The notes under the pieces are model-generated. The model worked only from the letters and a program-made list of their open reading frames with translations. It was not told the origin of the DNA and made no database searches. DNA of 64,000 nucleotides, taken from contig JBBMNZ010000035.1 in the NCBI GenBank assembly GCA_037954325.1, positions 5,649,001-5,713,000 on the forward strand, given 5' to 3'. Made by a program: the position numbers and the translations under genes. Positions 20,572-32,870 of the stretch are shown here, piece after piece (position 1 is the first letter of the stretch; each line of letters opens with the position of its first letter). This stretch comes from Fistularia commersonii. Taxonomy: Eukaryota; Chordata; Actinopteri; Syngnathiformes; Fistulariidae.

Positions 20572-23500
20572 ATCCGGAAGTTCTGCTGGACATGTGATTC
20601 TGAAGAGGAGTTTATTTGAGGATGAAGAGTTTGACGTTTAAAATGAAGTCGCTGTCCGTGGTGCTGAAAAGCGTCCGTGTGAAAATCAATTCAAAACACG
20701 GATGGGAAAAAAAAATCACTCACTCTCAGAAAATGATAGAATTCCACGACAGGGGTTGGGACACGTGACCTCCAGGCCTTGTTGGAGTTCAAATGAGATT
20801 TGTAATCATTTTTTAACATTTTGTGTTTTCAAAATGAACAGTGTGTGTTTATTTCTAATTGATTCTAATTAATTGGCCTTTATTTTAATTTAAAATTTGA
20901 GTTCAATATCAAAGATAAAAGCAGCATCATACTTTAAGTTGTTTGCAAATTTTATTTCCAGCGACAGTAGCAATGCAATCTTTGAAGAGATGTTTTAAAA
21001 TGGAGCATGATGTTTTTCACCGTCTCAAAATACTCCTGTCTAAAATAATGTGAACTTTTAATAATTTATCAATGGCTATTTTATATCTGGTGTCTAGCAA
21101 ACATTGGGGGAGAACAGTCCAATAAGACATTCTAACTTTTATTCGAGAGCCTCGGTGTCACTTTGTCTGAGTTTTTATTCCTCTGCACCACAAGGCTGGT
21201 TAGATAAATTCAAATAAAAAAAATAAAAAAAAAGGCCGGACAAGCTGTTTTGACATTCAGAACGCCGATCTGTGCCATCGGATCCCGGCTGACAGAGAGC
21301 ACTATTTGTTGGGCTTCCATCAAGACGCGGATATCTGGAATTCTCGCTTTTGCATTATTTAAAACAAAGCAATCCACCGTGAAGGCACGGGGGCGCGCGC
21401 CTCTCCAGCATCTCTCACACGTTCTCGGTGAGCGTCCGCGCGTGCACGTTCCCCAGCCCGCAGAAGGAGATGAATATTAATGCCCACCCACGTTTCGACA
21501 GAGACAATGTTAGTTTTGCAAGCAAACCTCAGATAGAAACACAACAAGGGAATTTCCCAACCACGAGTTTCGGACTTTTATTTTGAAGGCTGTGCCTGTC
21601 AATCAATAGTCGTGGTTGTTGTTCCCCCAGGACTTAAACTTAAGTGATCACAGATCCTATTTGGTAAAATTAGAGGGGGGGTGTCAGGCAAAGGTTGGAA
21701 GGAAGTACCTAAGACCCTCTGTGGGATCCTCCGGTGTAATGAGTATGCAATGCAGTGCGGTCAGGGGACTGGAAGGAAGTCAGCAGCATAGCACAAGGAG
21801 TCATGATCTTCCGGGATCCTCCAGGATCTTGTGTAAACTAGGTCAAGCGTTAAGGGCGTAGCAGAGGCAGTCTAGATCTTCCGGGGTGGTGACTTAGTGA
21901 CCCAGAAGACAACCATGGGGTACATTTTGACCACGATCTGGCTGCCATGCAGCAGCACAACTGCTTAAAACCAACAGGAGGGGCACAAGGCCAGGAACAC
22001 AGCAGCTCTGACAAAACTGGCCTTCAGCCATGTTTCTCTCTCGGGGCCTTAAAATGTACACGAGTCCCAATTGTATTGATGATGGTTCATGGAGTCTTTT
22101 CTATATTTACATCCTTGCATTTAAAATCTCACAGAGCAATTATGCGAGCCTTTTTCCATGTGTTTTTCCCCAAAGTAAAATGCATTAAATCTTTGCACAC
22201 ATTTTTCATATTCTTTTTCTTTTTACAGACAAATGAGTTTTAGTTCAGTTACACACAAGATGTGATTGTTATAGACACTCTATACTTTGACCACACCAAA
22301 TACTAAACGCACTACTTTACCAGGTCCAACACATAACAATACAGCTTTCTGACTTGGTAGTGTGTTTCAAAACTTTAAAAATTTTCCTTATTAAATACAA
22401 AAAGTGAAAAGAGTCAAGATTTTTTTCTTTTTGAGTTGTTTTTCTTGGAAGTATCTTTCAAAGACAGAACATCCCATCAAAAACAGGTGATCCAATTGGT
22501 ACCAGGGACCCCATAGTCCCTGCTTCGTTATGCATTTGCTTAACAATGCTGCAGAGGGAGATGAGCGAGTCGCACAATGGCGTTTCACTTCTGACTTATT
22601 CATTAAACTGCTTTTACGTAATGCAAAACAGGAAGCTTCAAGGGTGTGCTCATGGGCGAGGATGCATGACTGGATTTTTGTTTATTTTGTTACTCTAAAA
22701 ACCCTGCAGTAAAGACAAAGCAGTGGAAGACACGCAGCCATATACACACATGGGCGGTTAAAAAAAGGATGCCTGAGTCCACTTAAATGCTCTTTGTAAA
22801 ATTTACTTTATTACAGCCAACTTGGTAATTGTTCATTGTTCACGTTGACTCTGGACTGGAAACAACTGGAGGTGAGGGGTCACAATTCCAACTGCAATGC
22901 AGAGGTAGAATGTTGAGTTGTGGAATGGTTAAAGATGGCTTGGAAACAAATGACATTTTGCTTTTTACTGCAAGTTACATTTGGCTGACTGCACATGCTC
23001 TTTTCAAAAAACAGCAGCGATTGTTTGACTTCAATCCCGATTGCAAACATTTCAAACTAGGACACATTTTTATGGTTTTTAACAGATCTGAATTACATTT
23101 CTGTTTGTCTGTGTTGTTGTTTATTTAGGCTGCAGAGCAGAGAATGCAGAGGAGCGGCTGGTCAACTACCTGTTGGGCCCGGAGCGCTATAACAAACTGA
23201 TCCGGCCAGCAGTCAATAAGAGCCAACAGGTCACCATCTCCATACAAGTGTCTTTGTCTCAGCTCATCAGTGTTGTGAGTAAACACACACACACACGATT
23301 GGCCTTACTGTCTTTGACGTAATGTATTTTTGATCCTGAAGTTTATAAGAAGGGAAAAAAACAAACACACCGATTTGCTGTTTCCCCCACAACAACTCAG
23401 ACCAACATTCAAATGTACAACAAATTAGCTAAATATACTACTGAATGAACACGTAACTACTAGATGTCATTTACCCTGTTCAGTTTAAGCAGAAATACAT

Positions 23501-26500
23501 ATTGTGGCTTCTTGGACTTTGGTTTTTAAAAAATGTTTCGCAATTTACATACATTCCACTCATGAAATTGTTATTATGACCTAAAGAAATGTCAGAAGAA
23601 CTTTAGACGCCAATAACTTGAATCATGGGTGTCGTTTGAAGCAGCTCAGCCATCGACAGGGCTCTTCACCATCATTTTGATTGGGCGATAGAACTACACA
23701 CTGTGAGATTTTAAAAATCTGATACATTAATTGGAAATCACTCTTTGCTATATGGCTCTAATACACTAGTGTGCACCTTAAGAATAGAAGTTGACTGTCC
23801 ATTGATATCAGCTACTGGTTAAGATGCAACCCAATAAGGAAGGTTGGCAGGAATCGAGGTTACATTTGGAAGTATCACATCAGTTGAGAAGTGGCCGAAG
23901 ACAGATGGTCTAAAGTCTAAATGTCTAAATAAATTACATAGAAAAAGTGTTTGTTTGGCTTCGGCTCCAGCGTCATGTCAGTCATTTCAAGCTGAATCTC
24001 CACAGAGAGATGGTCGCGGACAAAAGTCACAGCAGGCGTCACACTGTCAAATTACCATCTAGTAGAAGTAACAGTGTGTGTGTCTGTTTTGCTTGATGGC
24101 CTTTGGTTGCAAGGCCGTGATGCTGCCCAATGTAAAAAGTACAAACTACAAACTGAATGATATAAATTATTTGGACTCTTCTGAAAAGACTCAGTGATGA
24201 CAATTTGACCTATTTTTTTCAATATCATTTTAAAAGTCTTGAAAAGCTTCGAGTTACTCTGAAAGTGCAGACCGACACAATAAACAAAAGAGGAGCTGCT
24301 GTTGATGTTTCACCTGTTTGTTTATGTTTCACGTTACTTTCACACATTACTGTTTCAAAGCTTCTTAATTAATTTTCTGAGGAAGTAACACGTAACAAAA
24401 ATAAGTTATCAAAAGCAATGGGAAGCCATTAATAGGCCTGTACTGACACTTTTCTTTTTAGAGCTTTAATTTGCTCTATATATTGCTTGCCCACTTCCCA
24501 GTTACTTGTTCTGCAAATATTTTTTTTAATAATTCCTCGCCTCAGAAACCTCCCAAATTGAGGGTTGATTGCTACCCGCAATGACTCTAAATGCAATATC
24601 CGACTGTGGAGGATGCAGTCAGAGATGAGAGTAATCAGAGCACTGAAAAAAATTAAAAATGATGTGTAGCTGAGAGGAAAATAAAGAAACTACACAACGT
24701 CGATACAGTATCTAAAGCTGGCTCCATTCACACCACATTGTGCTGCAATGTACTTAATGGTTTGATTTAGATTTCTTTTTTACACAAATTCTTTTTTTTG
24801 GGTATAGTCCAGCCAGATGAGCTCAAATAGTGAGTCACCTACAGTTTCTTTTGAAAGAATAAATGTTTCCAATGCATCTCACCCCAAATGGATGTTGTGG
24901 CTAACCTGCCAAAGTGATCTGCCCCAAAATGGACAAAATCTCCACAAAAAAGCTCTATCCAACTGATGAATGCTTCCATTGATCCTGTGAAGGAAAATAT
25001 TAAAGTGATGTTCTCCTCTTGCAGAATGAGAGGGAGCAGATAATGACGACCAACTTGTGGCTGTTTCAGGTAGATAACATCGCTACTCGGTGTTTGCTCG
25101 CAGTTTACGTGATATGATGGTTTGTTTGTTAGTGATGGATTTCGAACGGCCTTCATTTCCAGGAATGGAATGACTACAGGCTGCGATGGGACCCGGAAAA
25201 ATACGAAGGCATCAAACAATTGAGAATACCGTCCAAACACATTTGGCTTCCTGATATAGTGCTTTACAACAAGTAAGCGTATTCATGTGTGTGTGATTTT
25301 GTTGAACCATGTAAGAAGTTGTGGTTTGCTTCCTGTTTGAACTTTGACATTTGGTGATTAAAGTGTGAATTTTTCCAAAGGTCAATAAAAATATTTGTAG
25401 GCTCGTACATAAGCATGGAATCTTTGACATTATTTTCACAGCATAAGCAGACGATTATGTCGGGGATGCGTTTATTTAGCAATTTAACTGGAGGTTAGGG
25501 TAACATGGTGACGTAGTGGTTATCGCTTTTACCTCATAAAAAGAAGGTTCCTGTTTCAACCCTGACAGAATGTATGAACGAATAACTGGACGCTTTAAAG
25601 ACATTTGGATATTTACATCCACTGTTTTTTTTTTTTTTTCCTGAAAAAGAAGAAGCGGGAGACATTTCTTTGCAGTAATTAAATGAATTGCCGAATACAA
25701 TATATAATAAATTAGACAATATAGATGGATGGAACTTGCTTTGTGAAAAATGGAAAATGTTTAATTATTTGACAAAGTTTTCTTCTTCTGAATCCATTTT
25801 TCAAGTCTTCTCTTTCCCCAAATGCTTCACAGTGCCGATGGTGTGTACGAGGTCTCTTTCTATTGCAATGCTGTGGTCTCCAACACAGGGGACATTTTCT
25901 GGCTCCCCCCGGCCATCTACAAGTCGGCCTGTGCCATCGAGGTGCAGAACTTCCCCTTCGACCAACAGAACTGTACCCTCAAGTTCCGATCCTGGACTTA
26001 CGACCACACGGAGGTCGACCTGATCCTGACCAGCGACTTCGCAAGCCGTGATGATTTCACGCCGAGCGGGGAGTGGGACATCGTCTCCCTCCCGGCGCGC
26101 AAAAACGAAGACCCCAACGACATCACTTACCTGGATATCACTTATGATTTTGTCATCCAACGGAAGCCGCTTTTTTACACCATCAACCTGATCATCCCGT
26201 GTGTGCTCATCACCTCGCTGGCCATTCTGGTCTTTTACCTGCCGTCCGACTGCGGGGAGAAGATGACGCTTTGCATCTCAGTGCTGCTGGCTCTCACTGT
26301 GTTCCTGCTGCTTATCTCCAAGATTGTGCCACCCACTTCTCTCGCTGTGCCACTCATAGGTCAGCTGAGTTTTCACGTCTTTGTCTATACGTATTTTCTC
26401 CACATAGCTCCGGCCCGTAGAAAGTAATGGAGTATTGATGCTAAAAATATCAATTTAAAGAGTATTGAAAATTGAACTTTTTTTTTTTTTTTCATCCTGC

Positions 26501-29500
26501 TCATTTCTCCTCCACATGACCATCTTAGAGCTGCTGCACATTCAAAATGATTATCTTTTGTTATTGCAAACCCGCAGCTCTTGAGATACCAGAGTGATCA
26601 TGTGTAGTTGAGAAATCCCAAAGGAGAAGAAGAAAGAATTACATTTCATGTTTTTTTACTGCACCTTTACAACCCATATATGATATATTATTATTATATA
26701 TTCTTTCATTGCCTGTACCCCTTCCCCCTTGGGAGATAGAGGGAACCAAATTCTGCAGCTAAGTACACGAGTTATTTCTGAAGAGACAAAGACCAGCAAA
26801 ATGATCTGATGAATGGAATAATATTTAGATGTATTCATTGATGTATCACATTTATTTAATATCTATATTGAGGTGAGATGCAGATGCAAACAAAAACAGT
26901 GAGCATTTTTATGAAGTATAACAACAGGAGGATGGATGTCAGTGCTGTGGTGGGTGGAACATCTCAGGTGAGTCTTCCCCGTTTGGGGATGGTGGGCGGT
27001 TGCAGAGTAGCGGGCTTGACCAGGAGAGAGATTTTAGTGGCGTTTCAAGAAAAAGCATCCCGTTAAAAAGAAAGCAGAGTTGAGCTGTCAGAATTATGAA
27101 TGTAAACTAGAGATAAGATGGGAGACAAGAACACGAGGAAAAACAGAACAAAGATTCTCCTCAAACCGAAGAGGAATCAAAGGTTTTTAAATAATGAAAA
27201 CCTAAATTAACAAATGAAACACTGACAAAATAACTGGCATCATTTAGACTTGCATTTTCATTTATTTATGCCGGAACATCTCCAGGCTCTGATTCACTGC
27301 CAGAAGCAAGTAACATGTTTGAACAAGAGCACAGATGGAAGTTGAGCACACAGTTTCTCCGCACACTTCATGATCCTACGCGTGGAGAGAAAAAGGCTCT
27401 TGCTCACTTTGAGTTCATGTCAGGGAAAAGTCTACCGCTCTTAATTGCAATGTTGCGTGATATAATATCAAGACATTTCCTTCATCATGATCCTTATTCC
27501 TTCAATTGATCACGTCCATCCTTCGCTTACTCATGTTCATTTAATTTCTGGAGTTTGCTTTCATCTAATTTCTCTTGATTCAAGAGAGAATCTCTTCTCA
27601 AGAAGCTTCTTACTTAAAAATTATGGGTCTTCAAATTTTGTATGGATGTGACAAATGAGTCAATCGTATTATTTAAGAATCAGCCTCATAGCGTTGATGT
27701 CGGCATCAATTTGGGCTAAAATGATCAAATGTATCATTGATTTAATTGATGTTGCGTTGAATATAATGCACATGCAGCAATTTTGTAAGTTCCCCGGATG
27801 AGATTATGTTTAAAGGAGAGAATGCACGCAACATGCCGCGTACATAAGAAAGTTGTTGGTACTTCTAGGAATCAGCTTTGGGATTTTTTTTTGCCCAAGG
27901 CAGTTCTACAATTGACTGTGCTATGCTAACCCATGAGTGGTAATTTTCTGGCTCTCTGCCTTTCCTCATGCATTTAACTAAGGGGATCATGGCAAACAGG
28001 AGGCTTCTTAATCAGTTGGCTTGTGCCTCTAAGTGAAACTTTTAATCTTCATGGGAAAGAAATCCTGTTTATGAATGTGGAAAAAAAAAATCTCATGGTG
28101 TTTGAAGCAACAGCTTTTAAATAAACTGCTATGCATGAGGCATATATTCTAGTCACAAAGCTAAATGGATCAGTCTAAAAATGCCTTTATGTTGTCAGTA
28201 TGCATTGCAAATGTTAGATGGCTCTGTTTTTTTTAAGAATAATTTAAAAAAATGTTTCACCTGAAATTAGGCTAATATCTTTTTTTTTTTGCAGCAAAGA
28301 ATTTGTGCACTAAATTTGCTATATTTATAAGTAGGCATCTCTGTCTTGAATCAAATCAGACAAATTTTGATTAGATTTTCTCCTCTGCATTTTGGCTGTC
28401 AATTAAGCTGACACACATTTCACGATACAGATTTCTTTTATGTTTACTTCCTCCCATTGCAGGTAGAATGACATGCCAAGAAAAACAATGGTAACATAAT
28501 TGGCCCGAAAGTGTCCAACATCTGCGCAGCAACTCAGTTTTAAGTGCCAATATTTTCAAATTAGGCCCACATCTGTGAATGAACAAGTCATTCTCATTAT
28601 AATTAAAAAAGAAAAAAAAAAAAAAAAAGGAATTTGTTGTGGTTTTAAATATTTGGTTTAATTTTAACTCATGATTACCCTGTCTCGTAGGTAAATACCT
28701 GATGTTCACCATGGTGCTGGTCACTTTCTCCATCGTGACCACTGTGTGTGTCCTGAATGTGCACCACCGCTCCCCGTCCACCCACCACATGCCCAACTGG
28801 GTTAACCGCCTCTTCTTAGTCCGCCTCCCCACCTTCCTCCTCATGAGGCGACCGGGTTCCTCTAATGCTCGTGACAAGCTTCGCCGCAAATACGACAGCA
28901 AGAATACGGGCAGAAAAAACTACCCTCAGACCGGCACAGAGAAGAAGCAGTACTCAAACATAAAACTCGGCGGGATCCGAACAGACGCCGACCCCATCTA
29001 TGTGAACGAGGACTTGGCACAGCGGTTTTGTTGGAGGGTTGGAGACATCCCGGACGGGGGTGGTGGGTATTCAGATTTCCAGAGGCCCCAATGGGACGCA
29101 GATCTGGAGGAGGCGGTGGATGGAGTGAAATATATCGCCGAACACATGAAGACGGAGGATGATGATGAAGGGGTGAGGAGATAAAGACGTGGTAAACGAA
29201 AGATATGGATGATGGGCAGGTTGGAGTGAATAATCAGAGGAGGATGAAAAGGGGGGAAGAATGATGGCATAAGTAAATGGATTGGATGAGGCCTATAAAG
29301 GAATATTATTAAGATGGATGATGACAGTGATGTGAGAAAGAATGGAAGCAAGAAGTCATCAAAATGAGACTATTGCCCCATTGTGATTATTCATAGCTAT
29401 TAATAACCATTTTGTCTAATTCCTATTCAGATATAAAAGCACTCCGTATAAAACACTAATGCAGCAGCATTTCAGCTGAATACTAATTTCAAGAAGTTTG

Positions 29501-31294
29501 TGTTTAATATCAAGAAACCATTATAGGTGCAATTTTCTGTCTACATCCTAAACCGTTTTAATCTGCACTTTCATTTTACTCAGAAGGAGCTGGTTACGGG
29601 TGGTTTGTCTCATCGGGTGCAGACGTTTTCTACACTTGCGGTGCATTAAATGATGAAAGGCAAAACATAAATGAGATCCAATGTGCAAACATTTAGTTTT
29701 TAAATTTTGCCTCAGTTTTGTACACAAGAAGTTACAAAATATGGATGTTATGCAAGATAAAGCGGCTTAAGGCCAATAGCAGGTAGTCACTTCCTGCTTT
29801 GGTTGTATTTTATTTTATTTTTCATTTTTTTCCTCAAGATATTTTCAATGAATGCATTTATTTATGCATTCATTATATATTTTTTCCTCTTTATCTGTTA
29901 CATCTTTTTTAGTTAATTTCCTGCTTACCATATCTGGTATATTTTCCAATTAAGTTTTAGTCTGTTGTTTACTTCAATCAGTGACAAGTCAATAGGTCAC
30001 ATAAGTCGACAGTGCCATCATGTGGACGGCGGTTTTACAATATTCAACTCGTATGTTTCTATAATCCTGAAACTTGGTATATCCAGCCATGCTTGATTTT
30101 TTTTTTAATTTTCTTTTTTTTATACAATTTATACAATTTGTCTTCTGATAACTGAAAAGTGCATGTTCTACAAACCTTTGCTATGATCGCCCGTATTATT
30201 AACGCCAAACATATGACTATCAATGTCTGATTGTAAGATAAATCATTTTTATTATTTCACAATCCCTTATAAATAGGAGGGATTAAAACAGTTTGATTGA
30301 AAATGCATCACAACATCAAACACAGCTCTGAGCGACGAATCCAAACTCTTTCAAAATATTTTACTGGTGTGTTTGGTCCTTGAATCTTCTCCCCTGCAGA
30401 AATGTTCCATATGAAGCTTTTCAATGTAAATGTAGAGGCACCTAATATAAACACTTTTTCATCACAAAGCCCTGAAAATATCCAAATTGTTATTGTTGTT
30501 ACAGATCATAGAGGACTGGAAGTATGTAGCCATGGTGATAGACCGTCTGTTCCTGTGGATCTTCATCCTGGTGTGTGTGGTGGGAACACTGGGGCTCTTC
30601 ATGCAACCGCTGTTCCAGAGCTACAACACACCCACCGCAGATGACACTGTGTGAGTCACTGAAACACAAACTAAAATCTATGCACACACTTCTCACTTAA
30701 AATGTTTAAATACTGTAGATCAACATTCATTCCTTTACATCTGTCTGTGTCATATCACATGTTCAGCCTACACAAGATAGATGCAGCACATACATACATA
30801 TAATGTTTTAATATACAGTACATATACATTGTACTTATACAAGACAGATGCGCTATGCATCCATTATATACATAAAAACAGTCTCTATTTTTATATCTAT
30901 GTACATGTATGTTTGTAACTATTTAATAGGTATAAATATTTGTTTTGAGATATGTATATAGTTATACATAAAAAGTGTAAAGACACGTATATACGTACTG
31001 ATTGTTTTATTCGCCATGTATTTTGTATCATATAGCATACTGTATATATCTATGCATACATAAATATCTTCCTATAAAGAATACATTCCGCATACAACAG
31101 CATACTAGTAAACAAGACAGATGCAGTACGCACATATATATACTCATATACATACATGCACATATATGTTAATATACAGTTTATATGCAAGATTCATATA
31201 CACAATAGTAGATACAATATATATGCACACAGACATGCAAGAATATTATATATATGTGGTAGATACATGTACAGTAAAATAGTTAATCTGTATG

Positions 31295-31334
<40 letters not shown>

Positions 31335-31857
31335 TCTACATACATGTATAGATATAGATACTGAACATCGACTACAGGACTGTCTCAGAAAATTAGAATA
31401 TTGTGAGTTCATTATCTTCTGTAATGCAATTAAAAAAAAATTACTTTTTCATGATATTCTAATATTTTGAGATAGGACTTTTGGGTTTTCTTAAGATGTA
31501 AGCCATAATCAGCAATATTAAAATAATAAAAGGCTTGCAATATTTCCATTGATTTGTAATGAATCCAGAATGTATGACATTTTTGTTTTTGTTTTGTTGA
31601 CATTTTGTTTTAAGAACTTTACCACAATATTCTAATTTTCTGAGACAGTCCTGCATATAACCAGTTTAATCCAATACTGATTATGGTTAATTTTGCCCTC
31701 CTGTTATCTTGGCTGTTGAAGAGCAATTCAAAAGTGATATTAATATGACAAAAAAAAAATCACATGTTGCTCATTTCGTAGTATGTCCTGCAAAGTTCGA
31801 TTCATATTGCTGCTCACCACACTGTGGCTGTTTCTCTATAGGTATGGAGATTTCTAG
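20404..31857 (+). CDS. chrnb5: nicotinic acetylcholine receptor beta subunit (beta2/beta4 class, probable beta5)
   Basis: A Cys-loop ligand-gated cation channel subunit that would pair with an alpha subunit in a neuronal plasma-membrane pentamer. Exons: 20404-20449, 23129-23274, 25025-25069, 25163-25272, 25833-26359, 28691-29172, 30505-30650 (or to the stop at 30654) and perhaps 31842-31857. The joined frame is 505 residues, or 501 with the earlier stop. Features in order: signal peptide, extracellular domain with Cys-loop C...FPFDQQNC, M1 after KPLFYTINLIIPC, M2 with the DCGEK cation filter, M3, a loop with an amphipathic helix (EEAVDGVKYIAEHMK), and M4 from DWKYVAMVIDRLFLW. No vicinal Cys pair precedes M1, so it is not an alpha subunit. 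NEREQIMTTN and KYEG resemble beta4 while VSFYCNAVV resembles beta2; this mixture, and linkage to chrna6, suggests chrnb5. The start at 20404 puts a clean signal peptide first; an in-frame ATG at 20287 would add a charged leader. Confidence 0.9.
20472..20569. repeat. poly-T run followed by (TG)n microsatellite
   Basis: 24 T residues, then about 35 TG units, starting 23 bp after the exon 1 donor. Confidence 0.97.
20648..20668 (-). promoter_or_regulatory. RE1/NRSE-like silencer site in intron 1 of the beta gene
   Basis: A 21-bp stretch whose complement matches the REST-binding consensus (TTCAGCACC, two free bases, GGACAGCG, then two bases) at every fixed position but one. It lies 199 bp after exon 1. 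REST represses neuronal genes in non-neuronal cells through such sites. Binding here is inferred. Confidence 0.8.
23129..23274 (+). CDS. chrnb5: beta subunit exon 2
   Basis: Acceptor TTATTTAG, donor GTGAGT, 146 bp, the size standard for this exon in neuronal receptor genes. It encodes CRAENAEERLVNYLLGPERY, KLIRPAVNKS (with an N-glycosylation sequon NKS) and VSLSQLISV. Confidence 0.95.
25025..25069 (+). CDS. chrnb5: beta subunit exon 3
   Basis: The 45-bp exon typical of the family, encoding NEREQIMTTNLWLFQ. The Trp belongs to loop D of the complementary binding face. Confidence 0.95.
25163..25272 (+). CDS. chrnb5: beta subunit exon 4
   Basis: The 110-bp family-standard exon, encoding EWNDYRLRWDPEKYEGIKQL, PSKHIWLPDIVLYNN. 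It ends in phase 2, with the split Asn codon finished by the next exon. Confidence 0.95.
25499..25575 (+). repeat. fragment of a dispersed repeat in the beta gene intron
   Basis: GTAACATGGTGACGTAGTGG followed by TTACCTCA and AAGAAGGTTCCTG is the head of the common fish repeat whose body appears at 15530 and 18053. Confidence 0.45.
25833..26359 (+). CDS. chrnb5: beta subunit exon 5: Cys-loop, M1 and M2
   Basis: Encodes ADGVYEVSFYCNAVV, the Cys-loop KSAC...FPFDQQNCT, DFTPSGEWDIVSLP, M1 and M2 with DCGEK, ending at VPLIG. In human neuronal beta genes the long exon continues through M3 and the loop; here a donor (GTCAGC) splits the Gly codon and a 2.3 kb intron follows. Confidence 0.95.
26360..28690 (+). 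other. chrnb5: beta gene intron within the usual long exon
   Basis: 2.3 kb of AT-rich non-coding DNA separating M2 from M3 in phase 1 (G|GT of Gly). No conserved exon or named repeat was recognised inside. Confidence 0.85.
28691..29172 (+). CDS. chrnb5: beta subunit exon 6: M3 and cytoplasmic loop
   Basis: Acceptor TCTCGTAG, donor GTGAGG. It encodes KYLMFTMVLVTFSIVTTVCV (M3), NVHHRSPSTHHMPNWV, a loop rich in basic residues and Gly, and the amphipathic helix DLEEAVDGVKYIAEHMK followed by TEDDDEG. The reading frame through the donor meets a TAA at 29182, so splicing is required to reach M4. Confidence 0.93.
29173..30504 (+). other. chrnb5: beta gene intron before M4
   Basis: 1.3 kb, AT-rich, no recognised feature. 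Its position, just before the M4 segment, is the ordinary place for the final intron in this family. Confidence 0.85.
30505..30654 (+). CDS. chrnb5: beta subunit exon 7: M4
   Basis: Acceptor GTTACAG. It encodes IIEDWKYVAMVIDRLFLWIF, the rest of M4 and a short tail ending TADDTV. Read through, GTG is followed directly by TGA (30652-30654). The same bases form a consensus donor GTGAGT after 30650, so the exon may instead be spliced to 31842. Confidence 0.9.
   Translation: MIEDWKYVAMVIDRLFLWIFILVCVVGTLGLFMQPLFQSYNTPTADDTV
31375..31653 (+). mobile_element. short terminal-inverted-repeat DNA transposon (MITE), copy 2
   Basis: 279 bp with perfect 31-bp terminal inverted repeats at 31375-31405 and 31623-31653, beginning CAGGACTGTCTCAG. 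No coding capacity. It is the same family as 19553-19835 but in the opposite orientation. The superfamily is not certain from its ends. Confidence 0.88.
31842..31857 (+). CDS. chrnb5: possible tiny terminal coding exon of the beta gene
   Basis: After a pyrimidine-rich acceptor (TTTCTCTATAG), one base completes the Val codon and YGDF plus TAG follow. Splice signals and phase are right, but only four residues are added, so chance is possible. Confidence 0.4.
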
Positions 31858-32864
31858 GATGCAGTGACTCAGCACGGGGAGCAGTCATCTCCTCTGAAAA
31901 CTCTACCAGAGATTCTGCACCAGCTCCAGCTCTTCTCCGTGTCTAATGGCTGTGAAGGATAACAAACCTCAAATGCAGCTGAAAGCTGGTTGAGTGCCGA
32001 GCTGTGGACCTTAATCGCTGGAACATTTCCATACTGATGGCTTTCATTGTTTTTCTCTTTTGTTCCACCTGATGTCCCTGTTTGCATGTCACTCGCTTTT
32101 AATTTGTAGAACATTTTTCACCTACTAAAACAATGTTCTCTACAAGGCTCCAAAATGTTCAACTTTCCCAGTGTAAAGTTCAACAAAAACTGATGAGTAA
32201 TGGGCAGTGTTTTTCTGGACGGCGGTGAAGAAAGTAAACTTCAAGCAGACAAAGCACAAGTTTTGCAGCAAGATGGATGAGAAGTAATAGACATTTTATC
32301 ATTTTTTTATGTTGATATTGTACAAAGGACCATCATTTTTCCTTTCTCCGTATCTTTCGGGCAACATTTACTGCAACAAAATAAGGACGCTCTGTCCCAT
32401 TTCAACCTTATTCCTCATAACAGTATTCATGTACCATCTCTTTCTCTCCGTTGTCTTCTGGTTCTGCCACAGTGTCATTATTCACTTCCAGAGAAGGAAT
32501 GCATCTTTTGATTTTGAACTCAAATGCATGTTAATTTAATTTATTCTGTCTAACTGTGGTTTTCTCACTTGATCACCTTTTCAATAATTGTTAATAATAA
32601 TTTATTTTTCTTTATGTTGTATTAAAACACTTACCAAATACCACTCATCAGAGTTCAGAAATCTTTCAGGTAAATTTTAGTATGAATTGTGTGTAGAAGA
32701 AATGTATTACGACCGTAATACACACACACACATACGCACACACACACACACATGTACATGTACATGCACCCGCACACAATAGATAAAATGAATATAAGAA
32801 ATATGATGTAGCAGCTGCAGAATGTAGATTTTAAAAAGTGACTGAATTTTATTTTAACATGTTG

Positions 32865-32870
32865 AATAAA
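32865..32870 (+). terminator. polyadenylation signal AATAAA (beta gene)
   Basis: Canonical hexamer about 1 kb after the distal stop codon. Confidence 0.4.

Larger units (their letters stand above)
20450..23128 (+). other. chrnb5: beta gene intron 1
   Basis: 2.7 kb, non-coding. It holds the poly-T/(TG)n tract, the RE1 site and a GC-richer patch (about 21240-21480). Two copies of GATCTTCCGGG lie 70 bp apart at 21805 and 21875. No other exon is apparent. Confidence 0.8.

Noticed and set aside
28371..29351. Minus-strand frames opposite the beta gene M3/loop exon
   Set aside because: Antisense shadows of the coding exon; no splice or start context.
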